A stretch of 64,000 nt of DNA from Mycoemilia scoparia (Eukaryota; Kickxellomycota; Kickxellomycetes; Kickxellales; Kickxellaceae): contig JANBPU010000005.1 in NCBI GenBank assembly GCA_027575805.1, positions 1-64,000 of the forward strand, read 5' to 3'. The translations under genes and the position numbers were made by a program. How positions within the stretch are numbered: the first letter of the stretch is position 1; each line of letters begins with the position of its first letter. Of this stretch, positions 22,259 to 33,960 are shown piece after piece. Below the pieces are notes generated by a model, which did no database searches, was not told where the DNA came from, and was given only the letters and a program-made list of their open reading frames with translations.

Positions 22259-24185
22259 AGATTATACAAGATGTAGCCAAATAACAATAAAGAAGAGAGA
22301 GAGAGAGTATAGAATATAAAGAAAATAGGAGGAGAGACTTAAAGGAAGCAATTTATACCCGGAGCCCACCAGTGTCAAGCAACAAAAGCATAGGCAAGCG
22401 CTGACTAAAACCAATGGCAGCAGTGAGGTCAGAAGCAAGGCAACTGGCGTGATTTCTGTCTTTGCTTTGACCCACCATTTTTCGACTTTGCATTAAATGT
22501 TTGCGTGCTTGGTACCAAAAGCTCAAAATACCAGCATTTTTGATACTGGATGTGACGATCACGCCACTTGACCTCCCAATGACACAGCTTCGCCTTGGTT
22601 TCTGGAAACACGCCTCGCTGGTTTCAAACTCAACATTTACTCTGAAACTACTTTATCCCAAAGAGACGAAGAGGCGAAGGCCCAGCTCAAGCTGTGTCTT
22701 TGTGGCCACACAGCAAATAATACATCGCTTGTGACCAAAAAAAGCGCAGAACAAGCGGCAGGCTCGAACAATGGTTTCCCACGCAGAGCTGGCCCCCTAG
22801 GTATTAATCAGGCGACAACTGATACAGCAACGAAATTGCTCCTATGGAGTTTTTGAAATCTGTGAGCACTGACCACCACCACTATAATCACTTTTGTTGC
22901 TGCTACTGCCGCCACAGACCTTTAGTACAGACTATTGGTGCTACTAGCGCACTACATGCAAATAGCCTCCCCATGTAAACTTAAATGTATGCAAAACAGC
23001 TCATAGATGGCACAGATAAGGGTATGGACAATGCCACTTTGGCACATGACTCTCGCCTCACATATTTCTAAGCAGGCCATGGTACTATTGTCAAAGACAC
23101 GTTCTATGCAGCAAATAGGCTTGAGTTGGTGAGCATATGGGTAGTTATTTTTGAAGGGTGACTATTTGGTAGTCAGCTGGGATTGCCCCTATAATCATTC
23201 GCCACCAAAAGATACCCTTCAAAAATCATGGTCCATATTCCAGCTTTATGCGAATTTGCCAAATCTCGCTTTAATCAAGAAAAAACGGTGCAGCACACGA
23301 GTGCTTGGATATAAAAATGAATGCCTCCATTTCAAATACCAACACAAAATTTGGCGTGTCTGTCTTTTTTCGTATATGGATAGAGCTGAATTCAGTCATC
23401 CCATCTGCGAGCGGTTGGAAGAAATATTTTATTATATCAGATCCCCAAGTTTGGGGTTATTTCGAGCCCATACAATAACTGATAACATCGATAAAGCCCG
23501 TTTCAAAGAGTCACTATCATAAGTAAATATTCTAAAATGCCATCGATCGTGGGAGGGATAGTCTCCAACATGGTGTGCATAACTGGGCCATGAGAGCTAA
23601 AAGTGTGGCAGTGGTAAGCGACGGCACACTGAGAGGAACGTGAGTTACTGTTGCTTTGGTTTGTCTTGATGAGCTGTGTGTGTTGTGGCAACTATTTCTT
23701 CATTATGCCTGATCCTGCAATTGGCCACAAGTCTCCGCAGACGGAATGTAGATCTTGAAAATCACTTATTTCGAATTTCCTTCAACAACTTGCAAAGGTT
23801 ATTACGCATCTTAGTAACAGGCGTGTAGTTTGGGTGTGTCATGAATTTTCCGAAGATCCGAGATAACGATTGAAAGGGTTTTCTGTTTTGAAAATTTGTT
23901 TCAATGCTGGTCATACCATTCGCCCCCTCATATACCAATGGCTCCCCTTGGCACATGGATTCCTATAAAGGCCACATAATATCCAGCCCACCTGATGGGC
24001 CGGATCCTTACTTTCTTCACTTTCTTTCGCCCACGCTTTTTCTGTTAGTTGCAAATACCCTGGTGTGTTGCTAGCTTATCATAGTCCTCGCCTTCCCTTT
24101 TGCGGCCTTTGTTCTTTACACGCACACAGAGATAGAATTTACATACCTTTATATCCCTTAAAAATCATCACATTCCACCTTATCA
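22259..24185. other. Gene-poor stretch between CBS gene and NDE
   Basis: About 1.9 kb. It contains an AG-rich tract (about 22288-22308) just upstream of the CBS gene and MITE copy H. ORFs of 60-123 codons lack motifs. The last 200 bp, with CT-rich segments, is the likely NDE promoter. Confidence 0.5.
23138..23236 (+). mobile_element. MITE-like element, copy H (internal deletion)
   Basis: 99 bp between flanking TAs, with intact ends (TGGGTAGTTATTTTTGAAGG; ACCCTTCAAAAATCATGGTCCA). About 17 bp is missing from the interior, in the CTGATCACACATTTG part. Confidence 0.82.
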
Positions 24186-26223
24186 ATGAGGGGCGCTGCC
24201 AGTAACAGTAAGTCTTTCTATACTAGCCATTTGATCCAGCTGGAACCGCCCTGAGTTTTTACTCACCATTATCCTGCAAACTCGCTTATACACGTTTATA
24301 GGACAAAACATCCTTCGAATTATCTCTGCCGGGATCTACCGGACAGCCAAGGTTGGATCTAGCCACAGCACCAGCGTGTTCAGATCCATGTCAACTACCG
24401 CCGGTGCTAAGGGCTATTCACGGAGTAGGCTTTGGTCCGGTATCAAATATGGTACGCTGTTCACTGTAGCAACAGCTACTAGCTATATCGGGTGGAAAAT
24501 CTATGACGCCAAATACCCAATCAACCAGAAGCCATACGATCCCAATCTGAAAACACTGGTAATTCTTGGGACTGGCTGGGGTGCTGCAACCGTTCTCAAG
24601 AACGTCGACACTGACAAATATAACGTTGTAAGTATATAGCTGTGGGCTCTCTGGCTCGTGAAAACAATGAAGAAAGGCTGATTTCCTTGTGATATTGCAT
24701 AATAACGTCACCACCATAAACTCACGGCCATGGCCTTTCTTCTGTGCAATATCAATCAAATTTTGTAGGTTGTTGTGTCTCCTCGCAACTACTTTTTGTT
24801 CACTCCCCTGCTCCCCAGCTGCACTGTGGGCACGATTGAAAACCGTTCGATCATGGAGCCCATCCGCCACATCACTCGCCACAAGTCTAGGGATGTCACT
24901 GTCTATGAGGCCAACTGCACAGATGTTAACCCACAAACAAACGAGATCACCATCCAAGGATTTACTGATGTTCAAGCTGAAAGACCAAAAACAGTTCTCA
25001 AGTACGACTATTTAGTAATGGCTGTTGGTGCCATGAACAACACTTTCAACACTCCTGGGGTAGAAAAGTATGCCTGCTTCCTGAAGGAAATCTGGGATGC
25101 TAAGAAGATTCGCCAAAAGCTGATGGATTGTAAGTATGCCCATATAATCATCAAGTGCCAAATGTTGGTACTAATCCCTCTGCTATTAATTGTTGTATCT
25201 GATCAATATTCTGCTACCTTATTACTATTATTGCTATAGGTATTGAGACTGCAGCGTACAAGGGCCAGACGCCCAAAGAAAGGAAACGTCTTCTGCATAT
25301 GGTTGTTGTTGGTGGTGGACCAACCGGCGTAGAGTATGCTGGCGAGCTCTATGACTTTATGACTGACGATCTAAGATACTGGTACCCAGAACTAGTCGAG
25401 GATGTAAAGATCACTCTTGTTGAAGGTAAGGAAGAAGGGGGTGAACCATTGCCATTTTCACCAAATATCCATCTGTTATCCATCAAACCAAAATTAAAAA
25501 GATGACTAAAAATATATATTCCTTTGATCTTTTTGCTGATCTGTCTATGTAGCACTCCCCAATGTTTTGCCAATGTTCGACAAAAAGCTTATCGAGTACA
25601 CCCAAAACACTTTCAAGGAGAACAGTATCAACATCTTGACCAAGACCATGGTTAAGGAAGTCAAAGAAACTACTATCACTGTCCAAGACGAAAACAAAAA
25701 CCTTGTCGAAATCCCCTATGGCTTGATCGTATGGGCCACTGGCAACAAGGCCCGTGCTGTCACTGAGAAGCTCAGATCAAAAATATCTAAGGATGATCAA
25801 AGCAGCCCACGCGGTCTTGTAGTCGATGACTATCTCCGTGTTAAGGGTGTCAAGAACATCTGGGCACTTGGTGACTGCTCCGTTAGTAAGTATGCTCCTC
25901 TTGCCCAGGTTGCCGAGCGACAAGGCAAGTGGTTAGCAAAGGCCCTCAATGGTATTGCTGACAGCGACAGTGGGTATGAAGATGTTGAAAAGGAGACGCC
26001 ATTCCAATATACCAGCTATGGGTCTCTTGCCTACATTGGATCGGACAAGGCCATTGCCGAGCTCCCCATCTTCAACCGCAGCCTGAAATCCGGTGGTGCT
26101 GCCACTTACCTATTCTGGAGAAGTGCTTACCTTTCTGAGCTCTTCTCAATTCGGAGCACCGCATTTGTTATGTACGATTGGGCTAAGAAGACAATGTTCG
26201 GACGCGATATCTCTAGAGAATAA
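24186..26223 (+). CDS. NDE1: Alternative (type II) NADH:ubiquinone oxidoreductase, mitochondrial
   Basis: Exons 24186-24207, 24302-24627, 24769-25129, 25240-25425, 25553-26223 give 521 aa. The enzyme passes electrons from NADH to quinone without pumping protons at the inner mitochondrial membrane. The N-terminus is Arg/Ser-rich with no acidic residue before the membrane-like segment (residues about 54-71), as in external-facing Nde-type enzymes, though internal Ndi cannot be excluded. The FAD dinucleotide fold is GTGWGA (97-102), followed by SPRNYFLFTPLLPSCTVGT; the NADH fold is VVVGGGPTGVEYAGEL (258-273). The GLVVDDYLRVKGVKNIWALGDCS block and the C-terminal WRSAYLSELFSIR membrane anchor are present. 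No EF-hand insert. The tiny 22-nt first exon is fixed by frame. Confidence 0.93.
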
Positions 26224-26641
26224 ACAACCTATCTCCCAAAATCCACAAAATGTTTATACACCAATATGCTGGTAGAATATCCGGATCGATTTTTATAGTG
26301 TTCCAAATAATGTGCATTCATGTTTTTTTCCCCTTGTTATTCCATTTATTATTCAAGCTATTGACAGAAGAACAACTTAGACTGGTTAATTAGTTTATTT
26401 TTTTTGCTACTTTTGTTTATTATTTAAATTCAACTAAATGACAGGAAATAACAGAGGTTTGAGATGAGTTATCATCTATAATAAAGTATAAACCCATGGA
26501 GAAATTTTGTTATAAAAAAGATAAATATTTTTCAGGGGAAAATAAGCAATAATGTGATGATGATGTGAAGATGAAGGGAAACACAATGTTAAACAGATTA
26601 AAAAGAACAGGCGATAAAAATAGTTTGTTGGATAACAGAAT
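26224..26641. other. Convergent 3' flanks of NDE1 and the UNC93-like gene
   Basis: 418 bp, strongly A+T-rich with T runs around 26391-26403. No gene is seen; it is expected to hold both polyadenylation regions. Confidence 0.5.
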
Positions 26642-28096
26642 CTACCCTTTGAGTGGAGTATTTTCATTAACAAGTTCGGGGTTGGACTTTTCTCTTAGTG
26701 AAGACTGAGGACCAAGCTCATGGAACGACTCTAGATCATCAGTGGAATGAGAGGACATAAGACTGGGCGGGATGGAGTCGTACATGAGCTCCTTGGTAAC
26801 TGCACCAACATAGAACATCAGTGGGAGCGATACATTGACGAGGGCCCAGCATATGATCAGCTGGGCAAGCGAGGATACGTCATTGGCATCAAGCTGCCAG
26901 GCAACAACAGCACCAAGGGACTGGACAAACTTGTAGTAAGCAACATATCTGGCTGTGATGTGTGGGTCGCTGGTCATGGTGCCGATGAACCAGTAAGCAA
27001 GTATCTGCCACAAAGCATCGCAGAAGCCAAAAAATATGTATAGGAAGATTGTGCCAACCATGGCACCATTGGACGCACGGATATCGTAGTAACCACCGGA
27101 TTCCGGCTTGTAGTCGGGATCACGGTCAAACATCTCGGACATCAGAGCACCGATCCAAACGGCATTGAAGGCAACAGCTATGGTGATGGTAGCAATGAGA
27201 GCGCGGCGCCTACGAGACCAGCCCTTCTGATCAAGGAAGAACGAAGCAACGATTGCCATAAGACTTTGTGCGCCCCAGTAGAAGATGTTGTTGAAACCAC
27301 GGGTATGCATGGTGAATAGGGTGTTGTTGAATGGGGAGAACTGGTATGTGTAGAAGAAGTTGGATGTGAAGAACATTGGGGTGAGCAAAAGGAGCCAGCG
27401 GTTTGAAAACAGCCTGGCAGTCTCAGTGGCCTCGGTGATTGAACTGGTATCATCTGAAGTGGTGACCAGGGCACCATCATCGCGCATAATGTGCTTTGGA
27501 GACACAAGGGTAAGCGCAGAAACAGCACCAAGAACTTGGATACAGGTCAAAACGATGTAGGATGCATTGCTAACATAGTCGATATTTCCGGTTGGCGTAA
27601 ACGTCAAGGAAAATAGAATAATGGCGCCCAGCATGCCGCCAATATTGAATATAACCCAGAATATAGCAATAAAGCTGCCTCGCTCATTATCGCGCGGATA
27701 GGAGACCATAACCATGCCCTGACCAGCCCAAAGGATACCACCACCAACGCCCATCAGAACAGCAGACACTATGAGGAAGGCTGTTGTGTTGGTCTCAGCG
27801 GTATTGTAGTATATGTGAGCACCAGTGTTCAAAGCGTACATCAGGCCGCAGAAAAAGATGGGGATTCGAAGACCAAAAATATTGACAATACCCCCACCGA
27901 GCAAACTGAACACGGCAAGAGCAGCGTAGGTGGCAGTGTGGGCGTTGTTATAGTCCTTTTTTGTTGTCTTTCCATCGTTACCAATACCCATGATAGCATT
28001 GAAGATACCAGGGCAGGCGAAACACACAAAGCTCATGATTAGGATTTGGACTATCGGCGACCGATAGCGCAGGCGCGAAAGGACTATCTCAGCCAT
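26642..28096 (-). CDS. UNC93-like MFS membrane protein
   Basis: Single-exon 484-aa protein with about 11-12 membrane segments. It has the UNC-93 family pattern: CPGIFNAIMGIGNDG in TM1, the YAALAVFSLLGGGIVNIFGLR segment of TM2, GILWAGQGMVMVSYPRDNERG in TM4, and IFWVIFNIGGMLGA in TM5. Fungal members are unassigned; animal UNC-93 regulates a K+ channel and UNC93B1 traffics Toll-like receptors. The C-terminal tail is acidic and Ser-rich and ends NENTPLKG, where a dileucine-like sorting signal is possible. It converges with NDE1. Confidence 0.85.
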   Translation of the reverse strand: MAEIVLSRLRYRSPIVQILIMSFVCFACPGIFNAIMGIGNDGKTTKKDYNNAHTATYAALAVFSLLGGGIVNIFGLRIPIFFCGLMYALNTGAHIYYNTAETNTTAFLIVSAVLMGVGGGILWAGQGMVMVSYPRDNERGSFIAIFWVIFNIGGMLGAIILFSLTFTPTGNIDYVSNASYIVLTCIQVLGAVSALTLVSPKHIMRDDGALVTTSDDTSSITEATETARLFSNRWLLLLTPMFFTSNFFYTYQFSPFNNTLFTMHTRGFNNIFYWGAQSLMAIVASFFLDQKGWSRRRRALIATITIAVAFNAVWIGALMSEMFDRDPDYKPESGGYYDIRASNGAMVGTIFLYIFFGFCDALWQILAYWFIGTMTSDPHITARYVAYYKFVQSLGAVVAWQLDANDVSSLAQLIICWALVNVSLPLMFYVGAVTKELMYDSIPPSLMSSHSTDDLESFHELGPQSSLREKSNPELVNENTPLKG

Positions 28097-29942
28097 CCTT
28101 AGGTAGCAACTAGAATGATAGCAATACTAGGTGTATGTGTTTATATTGTATCTCTGATATCACCAGAAAGACGACCCTCTCTTTCTCCCGCGAACTACTA
28201 CTACTACAGGAGCTACACAAAAACAGTAAATAACAAATATAGGTGTAGACAAGAGTGGGGAAACAGGGATGTGTATGATGATGAGAGATAGAGCAAAGCT
28301 ACAAAATCGCTCGAAATGCTAGTGGAGATAAAGAAATGGATGCTATATTGTATTAAGGAAATTAAAATGAGAGATTGGAAAATGATAAAAGGGCTAAAGG
28401 ACAAATGTCTAGATATCCAGGTTGTAAGAAAATTAGGAAGCAAGAGAGTATGGCAAAGCAAACACCCCCACACATATACGAGAGAGACAATACCCTGCCA
28501 TCAAGACATTTTCGCTGAGGCGATGTGTATAGTGAGTATTGATGCACCACCACCGTCTTGCTGGCTGAAAATCCACTATTAAATGTATGAGATGTTTATA
28601 AAATCTGTTTAAATAGTTTGGGGCGAGGAAGCGCACTGTGGATAATGTTGCTCGAAGAAGATATCGTGCATAAGTCTCGGGTCTCATCTCAGTGAAGAGA
28701 GATGGGAAAACCCACAGTGGCCATTTCCTTGATAGAGGAAGACGTGGTGTGGCAGCATCATTGTACCATACTCAGATATTATCATTTGTTAATATCAATT
28801 CTATCATCACCTGACCTTCTATCTTTTTTCTATCCATGATGTCTGCAATTGAGCTGATGGGAATTTAATGATTCAGCCCATGTTTAGTCAATCCCCTAAA
28901 ACTTGAAATCTTCTGAGCAGCACTGGGAGAAATGCTTTGTATCGTTATGCAGCACCAGAACAATCATAATGTAAAGTTGCCTATCCACATCCAATAACAA
29001 GATGGCCTGCACGCCATACTATAAATAGGTTCATTTTTGAACCAAGGCAAACTCGTCACCACAACAACAAAAATCTATAGTGGCTATTAATAGCTGCATT
29101 ATAACTCACCTACACAGACATGTCTGTGGTCAATATAAACTTTCAAGACCATAGCGAGCCATAAAAGCAGGTTTATGAAAAAATATTGTTGTTCTGCTAA
29201 AGGAGTTCAAAAATAGATCAATAGCCCAACCACCAGTTTTATTAAGTGCAGCTGGAAAGGCTATTTACCAAAAAACACCACAGCCCAAGGGTCCAAAGCA
29301 TACATAGGTTTGTTTTTTGCAATAATGACAAGAGACAGCCGATTTATACTAAGATGCCAAGTTTTATTTCAGAGCAATGCTGGAGCTTTTATTTGATAAA
29401 GTAGAGTCATGGTAAGTGGTACAAAATTGACAAGAAGGTATATATTTGGCGATGGTTGGTATATTGGGTGGAAGATAGAGAGAGAGAGATATGGGGCAAG
29501 TGGAAAGATCGAAATAGAATGTGGGGAAGGATAGCAATAAAAGTAGAGGTGAGGTTAGAGACAGAACCCAAAAAATAAGTTAGGCTATATAAATGTCTAG
29601 CTTTTGGAAGCCTAGAAGATTATACGTGTACATTCTGCCATTATGGCCAGTTCAAACCACTCTGAGCATGTCTCGAAGGTAAATGATAATGTACGACAGT
29701 ATTAACAGGGAAAAGGTGTTGGTGTGTATGGTATTGGAAGATCTAAACGATTTTAAACATGTTGGAAGGGTATTAATTATTATTTGCGGTTTGTTTGTGC
29801 TGTAATGATTGTCGTGGTAGATGTTGTTGCTGCAATTGATTAGAGATAATGTGATATGGTTTATTCACCCATATTCCAACAGACAAATAGACGCACATCC
29901 ACACACGCTTGCAGTCACATTTAAATATAATATACGTTCTCT
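28097..29942. other. Gene-poor stretch between UNC93-like gene and NF-YB
   Basis: About 1.85 kb with no supported gene and no MITE copy. It contains a GATAGAGAGAGAGAGATA tract near 29475 and a probable 3' UTR for NF-YB in its last part. Confidence 0.5.
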
Positions 29943-30612
29943 TTATCCATAAAACTGGTTCTGCTGGCCTTGTTGGTTAAGGTATGAAACCATTGATGGA
30001 TCTTGGTGAATTTGCCCTGCATTATGATCCACTAGCGTCGTTTCTTCCTCAGTCTTTCCCGTGTTGTCCTTGTCTACCTTTATTGAGTCTCGGTACTTTG
30101 TCAAATAAACCTTGAGTGCATCCGCATAGTTTTCAAATCCCAGCGACTGCATTGCCCATAGGATATCTTCGCCGTTAATGGTTTTTCGTTTTTCTTGTTG
30201 GCACCGATCGCTTGCTAATTTGCCATATAACAACAGCATACACATGATCAGACAGGTGTTTTCATTACAAGATTCTTGATAAGGCATGTATACACATACT
30301 CGGTATGTGTAAGGGAAAAATAAACGGCTCTGTAGACTGCAGTTGCTAATAACAGCATTAGCACCAACAGAGCCAGCAGGTCTTTAACAATAGTGCCATA
30401 TACATACCTTCACTTGTTATAAATGAAATAAACTCAGATACGCATTCTTGCACTGTTTCCTTGGCTTCTTTGGCTATTTTGGCATTTTCTGGTAGGGCGC
30501 GCTTCATAATTCTGGCCACATTAGCTATTGGCAAAAAGCGGTCCTGCTCTTTGATGTCCTCGTCGCCGCCGGGCGTTGGTGGCGCTATCTGCTTGGGTCC
30601 TTCTCCAGACAT
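29943..30612 (-). CDS. HAP3: CCAAT-binding factor subunit NF-YB / Hap3
   Basis: Exons 30612-30408 and 30214-29943 give 158 aa. With NF-YA (Hap2) and NF-YC (Hap5) it binds CCAAT boxes in the nucleus; in fungi the complex controls respiratory and iron genes. The histone-fold core is complete: [58 protein letters not shown], and [25 protein letters not shown]. The intron splits SE-ASDRC. A short polar N-terminus and a Gln/Asn-rich tail ([11 protein letters not shown]) flank the core. The redox-sensitive Cys pair of the family (VQECV, DRC) is present. Confidence 0.95.
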
Positions 30613-31123
30613 TAGTATTAATGCTATCGAATTTCTAAAGAAACTATCTCTCTATTTACAGAACAAAAAGATATATATAAAGAGTGGCTCCGTATGCCTA
30701 TTGGAGAGGGAAAAGATGAGGACAAACCACTATGGTCGCCACCAAAACATATTGTATTTCTCGTGCTACTACCTGATGGCTTGTGATGTGATGATAATGC
30801 TGAGTTTGAGATTACACACGCGTGTACCCAACGTGCTCCGACTAAATATAATCCTGGCGGTTGTTATCGGATCAGCCAATCACCGACTGCGCATTTTATT
30901 TGTAATTCCTTTGGCCACTACAAAGCCCGTGCCGCTCCATCTGGTGCACTTAAAAAGAACGGCACTATCTTCCTGCCATCCTGACTTTTGAAGTCCACGC
31001 CCCGCTGCTACTGGCCGCAACTTCCGATCTGCTTTAATTCAATGCGGATACAGAACTATTAGTGATTTCAAATGGAGAGACTTCTCATCAATGAGGTATT
31101 TTTATCAAAATTTATATTGAATA

Positions 31124-31220
31124 TGGATCATAATCTTGAAGGGTGCCTTTTGGTGGCCAATTTTTATAGGCACAATCCCTGCTTAGTATCAAACAGTCAC
31201 GCCTCAAAAATAGCTACCTA
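31124..31220 (-). mobile_element. MITE-like element, copy I (short form)
   Basis: 97 bp between TAs, reverse orientation, starting TGGATCATAATCTTGAAGGG and ending CTCAAAAATAGCTACCTA. The GGTGGCCAATTTTTATAGG block is kept, and part of the interior is lost. Confidence 0.72.
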
Positions 31221-31712
31221 TATTTTCAGTGTTAGTTTGAATTTAATATGCTGCGCCTTGTTGGCATTTGGTGATAAATTGGATTCTAAGTCTGACTATG
31301 ATTGTAATTCCCTGATAAATTTGGATTTGGGCGTATATTTTTATTAGAAAAAAGATGTAGGAAGAGGTGTGGAGGCATCTCGCCAGATTTCCTCCAGATC
31401 TTCGGAGTTTGGTTGGCATAAAGATTTTGAATTTCAAAGGCCAAAATAGCCTTTGTGACACACACTCACCAAGCAACTTCTCTGGGGATATCAAGAAATA
31501 CCAAGCCATTTCTAGAACACTTCAATAATCGAATATTGAGGCCCCAGTCTACTCCTCACAACACTGAGCACCTCAGCTCCATGTGCCTCTGATTACAGGA
31601 ATGCTGGGTAATATTTCTGCTTCTTTATTATTGTCGTAAGCTAAACCGACATAGGGGCATCTTTTTAATATAAAGCACAATTGTTTGGAGTAGAAAAATA
31701 CCCACCAAAGCC

Positions 31713-31732
31713 ATATATATATATATATATAT
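31713..31732. repeat. (TA)n microsatellite
   Basis: Ten TA units in a row, followed by ATAATATACG. Similar but shorter TA tracts occur near 32584, 53818 and 54617. Confidence 0.9.
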
Positions 31733-32583
31733 AATATACGAATGCTGCTAGAACAGTCCGAACTAAGCTTTATAGTTCTAACTGACATGGTCGACCATTC
31801 ATACACATTGATAGATACACTTATGTTCAGACATGCTGCTTTATTAACCGTATTGTATATGTTTCTACTATAAATGTTTTCTCCGCAGCTACCTGTTCAG
31901 GTGATATATCCCTAATAAATAATTTATCAGTATTGTATTATTTCAGGATACACAAAAGAAGCGTGGTATTAAGCAGCCAATATCAAAAAAGTTTCCTGTG
32001 ACAGGATTGCTATTACTATTCTATACTTATAACTGGACAGCATTATATTAGCTTATGCAACCGTACATCTTTCGTTTTATTCCAGTTGGTCATTTGCTAC
32101 TCCATGTGTCTCAATTATCGGCATAGACAAAACGCATCCTTCAAACGACTTTGTCTGTATTGAAGTAAAGAAAGTTATTTTTATTTTTTATTATATTATA
32201 CATATTGGTGTTATTATTTCCAAGATGCTCAGACGTATGTGTTGTGACGCACAAAACGACACTAAAGTGGCCTGAGCTGCAACTGGAGGATACTGCATAT
32301 GGCTAAAGATGCAAAGACATCTAGAAATGTAATCCTAATAGGACTACTGATTTTAGGTTCAAAAGGCTAGGAATCATGATTCGGAGTAGCTTTGAGCGCC
32401 ACTGTCATCTAAAAGTGAATAGCGACTGACTAGTCATACGTTTGCCGCCTGTTTCGAAACACATAAATACCTGATAAAGTCTGTCTATGCTTAAGTAGGC
32501 TTTATAACTCTGAGATTCACAACATCTTCTAGGACAACTATTACTTCCACTTCTACACCTTCATCGCTGTTAATACTGAATTG

Positions 32584-32596
32584 TATATATATATAT
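32584..32596 (+). promoter_or_regulatory. TATA-like element of the Cys-rich gene
   Basis: TATATATATATAT about 50-65 bp upstream of the ATG at 32648. Position and strength suggest a TATA-driven gene with a very short leader, but a simple TA repeat cannot be excluded. Confidence 0.45.
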
Positions 32597-32647
32597 CCAC
32601 CTCTCAATTAAACCGATACAACACCGACATTCATCTTCGTTTTTAAC

Positions 32648-32995
32648 ATGGGCTTATATTATTCCTCTGTACCATCTTACTACGGCAAACTTGAGGCCAA
32701 AGTCTATGAATCTGAGGGTAAAAAGTACGCGATGGTTCCACTTTGCAGAGGACCTGCGAATGCTTGTGTCTCAGGATGCAATTGTGGGAAGCAAAAGAAA
32801 AGCTCAAAATTTGGTTATTGTTTCGGTGATAAACCCAATAAAAACATCTCCAAGTCACATCATAGTGACAAATATAGCTGTTCGTCTATTCCCTATTCTA
32901 GCTGGGAAGAGCAGTATTCATCTTGGAGTACATGGGTGACTTGCAAAAACTGCAATCGTCTACACCCACGCACTCGTGCTTGCTGCTGCAACTAA
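32648..32995 (+). CDS. Small Cys-rich hypothetical protein
   Basis: Intronless 115-aa frame, family not recognised. Cysteines cluster in three groups: CRGPANACVSGCNCGK, then isolated Cys in GYC and YSC, and a C-terminal TCKNCNRLHPRTRACCCN. The last group has CxxC spacing and a CCC end, suggesting metal binding. Other features are high Tyr/Ser content and no signal peptide. Support for a real gene is a TATA-like box just upstream, a coding-like composition and AATAAATAAT about 110 bp after the stop. It stands alone in a 3.3-kb interval and may be lineage-specific. Confidence 0.5.
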   Translation: MGLYYSSVPSYYGKLEAKVYESEGKKYAMVPLCRGPANACVSGCNCGKQKKSSKFGYCFGDKPNKNISKSHHSDKYSCSSIPYSSWEEQYSSWSTWVTCKNCNRLHPRTRACCCN

Positions 32996-33239
32996 AAATT
33001 TGTTTTAGTCGGGCCATGAGAGCCGGTACCTTTAAATCAAGGCTTTTAACCAGTATCGTTTATTGTTTTCCTTATTATTTTATTTTCCGTTTCCGTCCTA
33101 TCAATAAATAATAGTTTATCATCAGCATGAATAAAACTTAGAATTTAGCTACCAAACAAATGTTTCTGATTGATTAGTAATCTGTTTGTTTCAGTGCTTG
33201 TGTAAAAAATGGCCAGAGGATTGAAAACCTGGGGCAATA

Positions 33240-33355
33240 TGGGCCGTTGTTTTTGAAGAGTGATCATTTACTAACAAATGGTGATCTCACATTTAGCTGT
33301 GGTTGCCCATTTAATCGTTGGTCACCAAAAGGTACCCTTCAAAAAATATCATGCA
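33240..33355 (+). mobile_element. MITE-like element, copy J (full length)
   Basis: 116 bp between TA dinucleotides, beginning TGGGCCGTTGTTTTTGAAG and ending CCCTTCAAAAAATATCATGCA. The interior is in consensus order with scattered substitutions (GTCACCAAAAGGTACCC for GGCCACCAAAAGTCACCC). It lies about 240 bp after the Cys-rich gene. Confidence 0.85.
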
Positions 33356-33960
33356 TAGGGATCATAATTGGCCGACAAAAATTATTCTCTGTATTGACTC
33401 GCAAATGTCCATTTGGTTCAAACCATTGTGTTCAGGGTATTGTTTTTAGAGTATTTTAGCATCATCCTTTTAGCAAGTGCATCGCAAGGGTTATCTAAAA
33501 TCTCTATCTGAAATGCTTATTTTGAGATGATCCGATTATCATAGTCTGAGCCATAGTCATTGTTGAACTGCTGTGTGGGATCCGATTCTCCTTTAGGAAT
33601 TGAGGCTTCCTGTGCAAGGACCACACACATAAACCTACCATACCACTTCTCATGAGACCCCTCATCTTTTTGCTAAACTTGTAATTAGAATATCACTTTC
33701 ACATGGTTTTTACATATAACTTCGCGCCCACCACATCCAGTGGCCGACGCTAACAATATAACAGAATTCATTACCGGGCCCGTCTGAAACACCGGATCCG
33801 ATTTACAAGTGAAGCCACTAATCCAAATCAGCCCTTATTTAATTCCTCCACATTAGTAAGGATCCAAACTCGAGCTCTTCTGTTTCATTCTTCTTTCTCT
33901 CTTTCTTTCTTTCTGGATCTAGATCGTTTTATAAGCACATCATACATATTTAAGGCAGTA
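33356..33960. promoter_or_regulatory. Promoter region of the EMB8-type hydrolase, with CT-rich tract
   Basis: About 600 bp without ORFs. A pyrimidine tract TTCTTTCTCTCTTTCTTTC (about 33890-33915) lies 45-70 bp before the ATG, a common fungal core-promoter feature. Confidence 0.5.

Larger units (their letters stand above)
30613..32647. other. Gene-poor stretch with MITE copy I and a TA microsatellite
   Basis: About 2 kb. The proximal part is the NF-YB promoter and the distal part is the promoter of the Cys-rich gene. ORFs here are short and unsupported. Confidence 0.5.

Noticed and set aside
23151..23522. 123-codon ORF starting inside MITE copy H
   Set aside because: Its first third is the MITE itself and the rest has no family resemblance.
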